A DNA stretch of 64,000 bases, from contig CM027381.1 in the NCBI GenBank assembly GCA_015680905.1, positions 90,607,501 through 90,671,500 on the forward strand, written 5' to 3'. The DNA is from Coptis chinensis (taxonomy: Eukaryota > Streptophyta > Magnoliopsida > Ranunculales > Ranunculaceae). The notes under the pieces were generated by a model. It was not told the DNA's origin. It worked only from the letters and a program-made list of their open reading frames with translations, and made no database searches. A program made the translations under genes and the position numbers. Positions 11,641 to 23,216 of the stretch are shown here, one piece after another (position 1 is the stretch's first letter; the number at the start of each line of letters is the position of its first letter).

Positions 11641-12659
11641 CTGATGGGTTATCTTTATACCTAATATGAGGGGAACATATTTGTTAACCGTTGTTTTTAT
11701 CTTTTATCACTTCGAACTAGGTTTCCATATTGGAACTTCTACAGTGTAAGTCTTCACTTTCTATTATTGGGTCTTATAATGTTTTCCCTTTTGGTTGTGG
11801 TTTAACCGGTACTTCTACGGTTGTAGGGTATTGGTTTCTATTATAGTATTTGGTATGGTATCATTTTTAGTTTGCGGGTAATCTTTAGGCATAGTCACTT
11901 GGTTATCAACTACTACACCGAGCGAAGGGTAGTATTCACTGTAGGTCCCCTTGGTTTATATTACCATTATAGTAAATATTGTTTATTTCAAAAGCGGTGT
12001 TTGTTGACTTAGGATTAGTAATCGCTTGACTTGGAAACACTTGGTTTGGTTATTATTTTGGTTAGAAGACATGTCAATAACCTTTTGGCACAAAGACGCA
12101 TCATTTGCATCGTTTGTTTCATCATATTAGAGTTTTGATCATCTTGATCTTTCATCAAGTTGGAGTTTTGTTGCATAATTTGATTTTGTTTCTCCAACAA
12201 GGTCACTACTACTTTGTCGTAGATGGTTGTAATGGAATTAAAGCTTGTTGGCGTTCATGTCTTGATGTTGATAATTCGGGTTATGGGTACTAAACCTCTA
12301 TTCCGGTCACCTAAGTTCCCTTGTCCTTGATGTTGAGTTAACTAGTTGGCGTGTGATGGTTGTGGTGGTGTTTGTGCATAGACAAGAGGACAATAGAAGT
12401 CGGAATGCTCAAGACTACAAATGACATTACAACGAGTAGAGTTAATGTTCATGACCTGGAGTGGGTTGTTGTTGAGCAGAGATGGCATCTACCTTTTTAG
12501 TGAGGGCATCGATAAGAGTTTTAAGCTTCGGTATCATGTTTAACCTCAAGAGAAGAAGGAGAGGCCCGGGAGGAATCGTTACCTCCCCAATTGTTGTTCT
12601 TCTTAGATTGATCTTCTAAGAATTTATAAGCCTCAAGGCTTCTTTACTAAGAAAACTAC

Positions 12660-13216
12660 CCCGGTCATGATATTTAGAACCTCCTTACGACGATGTAAAG
12701 CCCTTGAAGAAGGCCACGAACAAAGCGTGTCTTTTCGCAAGATTATGATGCGGGCATTCAATGAGAAGATCGATTGAAGCGATTCGTGCTCTGAAAAGGA
12801 TTCATGAGGATTCCGATTTCAAGAAATGAATCTTGTGAAGCATTTCATCCGTCTTGGTGGTGGGTAAAACTGTTCCATGAACAATTGAACAAGTTGAGCC
12901 CGTGAGTCCACGAAGTTTGGCGTTTGGGCGGTTAACCAAGACGCCGCCTTTGTCGGCTAGGGTGAAAGGAAACACCCTAAGTTTAACTTGATCTGGACTT
13001 ATTTAGGATGATGGAATGTAGTGAGAACTTGGTCTATCCTAATGCTTTGTGTAAAGGCTTCTGGGTGGTCAAAAACCATGAAAAACCGGTAACAAGTTAA
13101 ATATATTAGGGGATTCGAAAAATCCCCCACTAGGTCCGCAAGAACGATGCGACTTAGGGCCATCGTTTAGGGCTTTATAAAAATCGAGGAGAAAGGAGTC
13201 TCTTGTTCTTTAGCCA
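12660..13216 (-). pseudogene. Gypsy gag remnant
   Basis: The minus-strand reading begins MAKEQETPFSS near 13216. It continues through FPFTLADKGG, a tract near TVLPTTKTDEMLHKIHFLK, and RARIASIDLLIECPHHNL, which matches the retrotransposon gag (capsid) domain in order. Several stop codons and frameshifts break it, for example a stop after FIKP and another after LKSESS. Confidence 0.72.
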
Positions 13217-13696
13217 TTGATGCAAGTGTAATGTGTGAAATTCTAGATAGGCATGTTGTATTTATTTCTACGAAAAACAAGCCTAATTATACTAGAATTA
13301 AAACTCCTCGACGTAAGAAAGAGGGTGGAAGAAGGAGTACTGAATGCCTCCTTGCTACGCGTTTGAATAGCGTCTTGTATCACGCGATCTCGGTGTATTT
13401 AACAAGTTAGAAACACTTGAATAACTTGAAGAAATAGAAATTTGAACTAACCCTGTGAAAATCGGGCATTTTCACTTAAATTTTCGAGGTGAGTCGCTCT
13501 GTTTAGCAAAAGGTGCGCTCAAAGTTTTCGAATGTCCGTGTTTTTGGGCGCTCGGTCGGGCTGGTCGGCTTAGTCGCGGGGGTTTCAATTTTGCGTTTTT
13601 TGCCGGATGGCGCTTCGGTTTGAAGCGCAGTCGCTAACTTGTGGGTTTCGAATTTCCGGTGTTTTGGCGGTCGCCGTGGTTTTCGATTTTTTAGGC

Positions 13697-14228
13697 CTTT
13701 TATACTTCGGATCCAAAAATCATGCATGGGCTTGGAGCCATGTTTTGGGCGGAAAATCGGACCAAAACCCAATTTCTTTAGTCCAAAATGGGCTCTTATT
13801 CTGATTGATTGGCCGACAGATGTTTCGTCCCTTCGCTCCTCCTCGATTGGGCCAAAGCTTGGACCATTGGAAATCTCTTTTCGGGCGGTCATTTTGACAT
13901 AAGATACTCCCAATTCGGTGGTCCGAGTCCAAAGATACGGCCTTCGGAAGTTCTCACGACTTGATCGCGTGTTGACTTTGACTTTTGGCCCAGGACGCTT
14001 TACAAAGGCTTTGCCTCCTTGAATCTTGGGCCTTTATTCACGGAACTCTTTAAAGAACCGAACCTTTTGCTTTTATCTCGCTAAAAGTGGCACATTTTAC
14101 ACATAATAGACTTTGAAGCTGAAATGCATAAAAAACGTGAATCAAGATTAACTCTTAATTATTACTCACATAATTGGTCTAAAAGTATGATTGTTAAAGG
14201 GGTAAAACTACGTTTTGGGCTCTTATCA
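13697..14228 (-). repeat. 5' LTR of the gypsy element (U3 part only recognisable)
   Basis: The sequence matches 7225-7759 along its length (shared tracts such as gcatgggcttggagccatg and atttctttagtccaaaat). The match stops at the TATA-like motif near 13700. Below 13697 the sequence is G+C-richer and unrelated to the rest of the 3' LTR, so the R/U5 boundary cannot be placed. Confidence 0.72.
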
Positions 14229-14233
14229 CTTTG

Positions 14234-15314
14234 CTTTGAGGAGGATTCTATTTCAACATTACCAACATTTTCTATGTTTGGCGGTGGTTGAGTGGGCAAC
14301 GATTTTCCTTTGATCAAATACTTTAATATAGTTGTTTAAACAGTATCTAAGTAGCAATTAATTAATGAAATCTCTTACTTTGAATTTCAATGAAAAAATA
14401 AAACCATCAAATTTAAACCTACAAAAAAAAAAAAAAAAAAATTAGAAAATTTACTTAAAACTTATAGTGGCGTCCTAAGTATAAAAGAGAGTGAGAGACC
14501 GAGGTCAATAGTGAGTGGTTTTTGGTTTTTATCTATTTACTTTTTTAAAAGAAAAGAGTGTGTGAGCCTGTGAGGTTAATTTTTGGGGAGTCTACTTTTT
14601 ATTATTATTTTTGGGGAGCAGCTATGCAGTAACCGGTTACTGGGCTGGGAACCAGTACCGTATAAAACTTTGTACCATGTGTCCCGAGTTAATAGCTAGT
14701 TAACTTCCGTTTTTTAGTTTTTATTTTATTTTCTAATTGAAACACAACAAACCCCATGAAGGCTTTTAATAAAGAAAACCCAAGATGAACTTTGTCTTCC
14801 ATCCCCTCGTCCTCTAAAACCCACACACAGAATTCATTAATATAAATCAAATAGCCAAAAACCACAGAAATTACAAACCCACTTTCAGCCGTTCAAACAA
14901 GATGTGTGTTTGTATAGAAAGGATGGTACTGCTATATATAACAGTATTCTAAACAAGATGGGTGCTTCAACTAGTTACCATTGATTCCAGATTAAATGTT
15001 ATAGCCTCAAGCTTCTTGTTATCTGATGGCATATGAGAACCGGGTATGCTTGATGATTTGTGTTGATGCCTCCATTTTCGTTTCAGCAGTTGCGGGGTCT
15101 GGGTTACTATTTTTGGGAGAGAGAAAAAGTACTTGAGGGGTTTGGGTTACTGTTTTTGGGCTGGGTTTGGTTCCCTTTTTCGTTTTTTTTCTTTTCTATT
15201 TGCCCCCTCGGGTTTTAGGTTTTGGTTACGACGATGCGGACAAATAGTATTTTTTTTTGGGTGGAAAGTAAGGGTGCGCCAAGGCGTACCCTGGCCCCCC
15301 TAGCTCCGCCATTG
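14234..15314. other. Right part of the outer hAT
   Basis: The first 100 bases match the N-terminal transposase region of the younger hAT (minus). The end, gtgcgccaaggcgtaccctgg then CTCCGCCATTG, matches the younger element's 3' end. The middle contains a short palindromic motif gcagtaaccggttactg near 14626-14642 and no gene. Confidence 0.7.
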
Positions 15315-15322
15315 ACCTTGAT

Positions 15323-15495
15323 GTTGTCTGCATTTTGCCGCTGCAGACCTCTAGTGGAATTTTTATCACGATGAGACTTCTCAGGAGGTCACCATCTCGA
15401 AACTATGACCACTGAACACGCTTAAGTGCATAATTCTTACCAACACGCAGCGACGCAACCAATAGTGATATTACAAATAATTAGATGTATTTGGA
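15323..15495 (-). mobile_element. Cassandra-like TRIM LTR with embedded 5S rRNA-like segment (copy 1)
   Basis: On the minus strand 15440-15373 aligns with plant 5S rRNA from its middle to near its 3' end: TTAAGCGTG, then a TCGAGATGG-TGACCTCCTG block and GAGAAGTC. Cassandra TRIM elements are known for carrying such 5S sequence with the internal Pol III promoter inside their LTRs. No second LTR or internal region is attached, so this is a solo LTR. Its left part lies before 3916, split off by the outer hAT. Confidence 0.72.
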
Positions 15496-15614
15496 TCTAG
15501 GGCCAGGGGCGGATGCAAGATTCTCCACAAGGGGGGGTTATTAGCCTTAATTGCCACTACCATTTGGTTTTTGAGAGGCGGTGGGGGTGGGGGTGCACTA
15601 CACCATAACAGTTT

Positions 15615-15930
15615 ATTTGTAACGGATATACATCCGTTACAAAAAATATTAGTAACGGTTATCTTACGTTGACACAAAAGTGTGACTAATATTAGTAACG
15701 GATATTTGTAACACTTATTATCCGTTACAAAATTTACTAACGGTTATAAAGTGTCACTGAAATTAATTTCAGTAACGGATACGTAACCGTTAGAAATTTA
15801 TTAGTAACGGTTACCAAACTTTGATTTTCTGTTACTAACGGTTTCAGATCCGTTACTTGCTAATTTTCATTGTATAAAAAAAAAAATTACTAACGGTTTT
15901 CAGATCCGTTACTAACGAATTTTCATTGTA
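15615..15930. repeat. CACTA subterminal repeat array
   Basis: At least ten copies of GTAACGG or its complement CCGTTAC occur here, several as the longer GTAACGGATA/TATCCGTTAC. Such arrays bind the element-encoded protein in En/Spm systems. Confidence 0.8.
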
Positions 15931-16436
15931 TAAAAAAAACAAAATGGTTTCATACTTTTAACATTGCAATAATAAATTAACATTATTCCTCATTTCGAAA
16001 TACATTCACAGATTTTCTTCTTGTTATTTCACAATACAAATCCTAGCAACTTACCATTTGAATTCCAATTACATACGAATGTAAATAATCATAAAAATAA
16101 GGGAAAGCATTTACCACATTCTCAATTGCAATCTCATATATAATAAAATATACTTTAACCAGGCTTATCATTCTAACAAAATTTGAGTTTAAATAAAATT
16201 GGAAGACGACTGTCCTAAAAGATGTCTTCATTTTTCGCCCAAGGTGTTTTATAACAAAGCTAGCCCAAAATAATTACCAACCAGTATAATTGACAGAAGC
16301 GCCCAGACCTCATTGAGAGATCAGAGCATCGAACAACCTTTCAGGCCCCATTACAAGAGAACAACACTTGCGCCAAGGGGAAGGTCAGGATGTCAATAAT
16401 AGAAACGAGAAGGTAGTGGCACCTTAATAACTATCT

Positions 16437-17245
16437 TCTTGCATTTGTTGTTGTCTTAGATTTGTTAAGGTCGGCGAGCTCTTCAATCAGCTTTCGCTCT
16501 TCACCACATTACAAGTATTACAAGGGGTGGAAAATTCACCCGTCCCTCTGTGCATGATTGGCACATCATTACCTGCTGGAAAACACCTAGAGGAGTCCTT
16601 GCTAATAATTGGATGACCTGACCTTGCCCCCCACAGGTACTACATTTGGATGCCTTGGTCCCGGGTTTAGCACCAAACCCATTATAGGTGCCACAACTCT
16701 CCAAACGGGTTATCTCAATCTTTTTTTCAACCCCAAAAACTGCTTCCTTGAAATTCAAGACAAGATTGTACACCTCATCCTCGCCATCCACTGCTCTTGT
16801 TCTAGTGCCTCGTCCTCCTCCACCCATAACGCGCCATACCACCCATGTTCTCAAATAAAGACTCAAAGCGGATCAAAGGGGTTGCTTTGAAATCCTCCGC
16901 AATTAATACAAATCTCCCCGTGAGTGGGAAATGCAAACCGATAGTAGCGTTTGATATTTGGAGATTGTTTCTTCAAGTGATAAATGATGATGAACTCACC
17001 CCGTGCCCATGCCAACACCTTTTAAGCCCAACCTCTCCATAATTGTCATATAATGATCGTTTCTCATCATCCAACAACACAGTATATAAAATTTTATTAG
17101 TAGCCAAAGTCATAAAGTCACACAAAGAGGCAAATCTTCCATGGCTGAAACATTGATCACGAGGATATGATAGTAAAAACCGACCGCTTACCTCATAGGC
17201 ATTGCTAATGTCCTTGAATTTTTGCTCTCACTTGAGGTTCCCCGC
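16437..17245 (-). pseudogene. Captured DnaJ (plastid-type Hsp40) gene fragment with introns
   Basis: Exon pieces read on the minus strand in gene order. First EQKFKDISNAYE, ending at 17192 with a gtaagc donor; then DDEKRSLYDNYGEVGLK (to about 17000, with a gtgagt donor). Next comes a long exon (about 16893-16501) with [35 protein letters not shown] and [10 protein letters not shown] from the zinc-finger region. Last is ERKLIEELADLNKSK ending TTTNARR and a stop (about 16500-16437). This matches DnaJA6-type chaperones. The HPD part of the J-domain and the substrate-binding domain are missing. An extra A in the GLKGVGMG codons and other shifts break the frame, and zinc-ligand cysteines are partly lost (CGTYNG for CxxCxG). 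Retained introns show capture at DNA level. Confidence 0.85.
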
Positions 17246-19963
<2,718 letters not shown>

Positions 19964-20834
19964 CTACAACAAAACAAAGCAAAACCATCTTAATAAATAA
20001 GCCACGTACAAGCTCCAAAAACACCCATGAGCTGCTATTAGCATTTGTCTTAATCTTTTTCTATAATACACCATCTCATTGTACAAGCAAGCACATCCAA
20101 TACTAACAGTAATAACAACAATTAGAAAATCAAATCACAACACATGGAGCAAATAGATCTAACAAAAAACCTAATTTTTTTCGAATCAAATAACTAATAA
20201 CTATTAATCAAGCTTCTTTTGTATAAAAGATGCATCTTTTATCTGATAATCCAAAGTTGGACCAAACCAATTAGCAACAACCAATTTTAAAAAATTAAAA
20301 TTGATGTGTAAATCCGTTACCTTGAGTAGAGCGAACACTTGGTGGCAGAAGCAATGAATTGATACCCGCCTAGAACATAGATCAATTTTAACTTTAGAAA
20401 CCCGGAATCAATTTTGAACAATAATTTAAAGGGGGAGGAGAAAGAGAAAAAGAACAAGAGGGAGGACGACTTATGAAGTGAGGAATCGAAACCTTAGCCG
20501 ACAACACCGCTCCACTGGATTTTTTTTTAGGACATCGGGTTTAGATGAGCAAAAAAGACTCTCGCTGAAGTTTTCGTTATTTCTTTTTAGTGTGATTTTT
20601 CTTTTTCTTTTTTAACGTAATTCTTCCCCAACTCTAACGTATACTGAAATGTGACAAAATATACAAAAAATGTTACATAATATTACCAACGGATACTTGT
20701 ATTGCTAACAGATTATAAATGTTTTAAATTACCTAAGGGATGTGTATGTGTTACTAATGAAAAACCTCATTGGTTGCAAATTAGCCCAAATGGTGTAGTG
20801 GTGGGGTGGGGGTGTATAATTCATGAATGGTGAC

Positions 20835-20836
<2 letters not shown>

Positions 20837-20899
<63 letters not shown>
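20837..20899. repeat. (AT)n microsatellite
   Basis: An uninterrupted AT dinucleotide run of about 31 repeats, just outside the right end of the CACTA element. Confidence 0.95.
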
Positions 20900-20900
<1 letters not shown>

Positions 20901-21493
20901 TAGATATATATAGGGCAAACCTTAGCCCGCACAACCCCATAGCCATGCCTTAGTGGCCTTAGCCATCGGAAATAATCTTTATCGGAAATGTTTATCAATG
21001 TTTTGTTTTTTTTTTTTATTTAACTTTTTCATGAAAAAAAGATATTAGAAAAATTAATAATAGTGAAGATAATTTGCCCGAAATGCCATGGTTATTGCAC
21101 GAATCCAAGTACCATAGTTATCGATCTCCAGAGAGTAGTAGATATACTAGAATTGATGTAGAATTGTTATAATGATGAGCGAAGAACGGATCATTGCTTT
21201 CTTGAGTTTCGGCGACACCAACTAAAACTTCATTATTCTAGCTCATTTGCCATGACTAAGAATTGAGGCAATAATAGTGTAGGAAGATGCCTCTGGTCAG
21301 TTGTACACTAGACTATAGTTCTATTTTAATACAGGTGAGGGTCTGCCTAACCCTAGCTTATTTTGGAAAAAAAAAATAATTGAGGCAATTAAAAAAAAAT
21401 GATAAACGAGATGAAAGATTAAAGGGGCTCTAATACCATAAGAAAACTTAAAAAGAATGAGTTGGTGTTTTCCTCAACTTGAGGTTAGACTAA

Positions 21494-21846
21494 GGTTGGG
21501 TGTAATGGCTCCGCATTCCCTCAAAATCGGTGGAGTTGTGGTGGTTTTCTCTCCCTATCTGTATTTAACTCTCTATATATAAAGAGTATTATTGAGGAAG
21601 GAGAGTGGATTCCACACGAGTTGAAATGGCGTGGTTTGTAAAAACCAAAATGGCGCCACTTGAAGTTTAGGAATGTAAAAAATGTTATTACCATTGTTTT
21701 CAACAAAACCGGTCTCTATGGCATTATAAAAATGTTTTTTGGAGGGATAGAAATGGAGAGGATTGTTCATACCATTGGACAAAACCATTCTAAGAGACAT
21801 ACTATTTTGGAGAGATAGAAATGGAAAGTCTGGTTTGGACTCATCT
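21494..21846. mobile_element. Harbinger/Tourist-type MITE
   Basis: The termini GGTTGGGTGTAATGG and (inverse) AGATGAGTCCAAACC are imperfectly inverted, flanked by the TSD taa (21491-21493 and 21847-21849). The inner part (ctctccctatctgtatttaa, then tctatatataaagagtatta) is also present in the MITE at 59135-59496, so they are one family. Confidence 0.72.
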
Positions 21847-21959
21847 TAAAAGATATACATGAACCGGTTTACAACTTAAAAGATATATACATCAAGAGTT
21901 CTATAACTAATTAACTCAAGTGATAAGCCTACGAACTGATCTTAACCTATCACAAATAT

Positions 21960-22168
21960 CCCATGTGTTATTACAACATATTACATTAATGTTATCTACA
22001 CTTTGCCGTTGTAGACCTCTTGCAATGGGGAAGTTTTATCCCGACGAGACTTCTCAGGAGGTCACTATCTTGAAATTACGCTCATTGAACACGCTTAAGT
22101 GCATAATTCTTACCAACCCGCAGCCAATATTGATATTAGTATATTACGGATAACTAGACTTTTCCAAC
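21960..22168 (-). mobile_element. Cassandra-like TRIM LTR with 5S rRNA-like segment (copy 2)
   Basis: The minus strand starts TGTTGGAAAAGTC at 22168. The 5S-like part is at 22112-22046 (CACTTAAGCGTG, then GTGACCTCCTGAGAAGTC). It is about 80 percent similar to copy 1 over 150 bases. The far end probably lies between 21850 and 21960 but is not certain. No internal region or partner LTR is attached. Confidence 0.7.
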
Positions 22169-22198
22169 ATACCCCAGCGGCCTAGCCACACCCTGACG

Positions 22199-22606
22199 TA
22201 TATATATATATGGGTAGGTTTCGTTTACAACAATTTTTATACAATGTTTTATATAATACTCTTTGAAAATATGAATTGAGCCTTGATTCATTGTAGATAT
22301 GATCTTCACACTATGGATATCATCTCTACAAAAATTAAGCCCATTTGAAAACTCCTAACCATGAGAAAAATTGCTCTCAACCTATGAATTTTATCAACGG
22401 TCCAGAAATATCGATTTTGTAACCCTTTTTTTGGCAAACTTAGAAATGTTCAAAGAACCCGATTTTTTGTGGAGGTCATATCCATAGTGAGAACATTTTA
22501 TCTACAAAAAATTAGCCCTTAAAACATCTTGAAGGGTTTGGTGGGGGGTATTATATAAAACGTTTGTATAAAAAGTATTGTAAACGGAACCTATCCTATA
22601 TATATG
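22199..22606. mobile_element. Long-hairpin MITE E1
   Basis: The whole element is one imperfect palindrome. The ends read TAGGTTTCGTTTACAA (22215 on) and, inverted, TAGGTTCCGTTTACAA (ending 22593), extending outwards into ATATATAT. The inner arms pair nearly to the centre, where cggtccagaaatatcgattt sits. It shares that core with E2-E4 although the termini differ. Confidence 0.72.
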
Positions 22607-22611
22607 GCTAC

Positions 22612-22948
22612 ATTAACACCCCTAAATGACACTCCAAATAGACACTCCTACCAAATACAATGATTTAATGAATGATTTTTGGTAGATATGATCTCCAAAA
22701 AAATTCAGCTCATTTCAATATGTTTAATATTGTCAAAAATTGTGTCGAAGCTTGCAATTTTTTTAACGGTTTATAATTTTTCAGTTTTGTAAATAAATTT
22801 TGACAAAGCTAGAGATATCAAAATGAATTGATATTTTGCAGACATAATTAACAAGGTAAGAGGGTCATCTCCACAAATGATTAGTTATTAAATCATTGTA
22901 GAAATGTACTTTTTGGTACGGGTGTCAATTTGATGTGTTAGGGGATAG
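22612..22948. mobile_element. Long-hairpin MITE E2
   Basis: This is a palindromic element with ends like acacccctaaatgacac and, inverted, cccctaacacatcaaattg. It shares the inner motif (ggtagatatgatctcc) with E1 and E3. It ends about 270 bases upstream of the kinase-like gene start, so it may lie in that promoter. Confidence 0.62.
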
Positions 22949-23216
22949 TTATATGAACTCTACTTTATAGTGACTCCAAAGTTATATTATACCCCATAGA
23001 CTTCGAAGAAAGATGAATTGAGGGATAATATCTACTCTTTATGCTGGAGGTGATAAAAAAAAATATTAAAAAAATTAATAATAGTGGATATAATTTGTCC
23101 TTGTTCGAGTGTGTATATCCACTCCAAATCCTTGCATATCGGACACGTGTGAGGAGTTACCTATAAAATCTTGTATCATTAATCGAAAGTCGAAACCAAA
23201 GTCAAGCACCACTCTG

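Larger units (their letters stand above)
6566..14228 (-). mobile_element. Gypsy LTR retrotransposon, degenerate, with mismatched LTRs
   Basis: The element reads on the minus strand. Its outer ends are TGATAA (14228-14223 read minus, start of the 5' LTR) and TTATCA (minus, ending at 6566). The flanking 5-bp TSD is cttca (6561-6565) and ctttg (14229-14233). The related hAT copy has cttcg at this site, so both copies are explained by one CpG transition each. The polypurine tract is at 7760-7775 (minus CTGTTTGGGGGTGGTT). Gag and protease remnants occur in the correct order; I cannot find reverse transcriptase or integrase, so most of pol appears deleted. Protease wording such as FLATANAQINCWDG fits the Athila/Tat side of gypsy. 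Confidence 0.85.
3916..15314. mobile_element. Outer hAT element, interrupted by nested insertions
   Basis: The ends are TAGTGGTAGAGCCAG (3916-3930) and CTAGCTCCGCCATTG (15300-15314), an imperfect terminal inverted repeat (TIR). The flanking 8-bp TSD accttgat is perfect (3908-3915 and 15315-15322). After removing the insertions (3959-6434 and 6566-14233) about 1.25 kb of hAT remains: 3916-3958, 6435-6565 and 14234-15314. The segment at 14234-14340 matches the transposase N-terminal region of the younger hAT at 4720-4830 (minus), for example the matching tract tttgatcaaata. No transposase catalytic or dimerisation part is left, so this was a non-autonomous deletion derivative. Confidence 0.88.

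Noticed and set aside
13503-13913. Overlapping open frames on both strands as genes
   Set aside because: They lie in the G/C-richer LTR of the gypsy element, have no family motifs, and their partner copy at 7247-7507 behaves the same way.
15373-15440. A genuine 5S rRNA gene on the minus strand
   Set aside because: Only the middle to 3' part aligns, with many changes, and it sits in an LTR-like context repeated at 22 kb.
23109-23216. An upstream extension of the kinase-like protein from a GTG codon
   Set aside because: Plant genes rarely start at GTG; the first in-frame ATG is at 23217.
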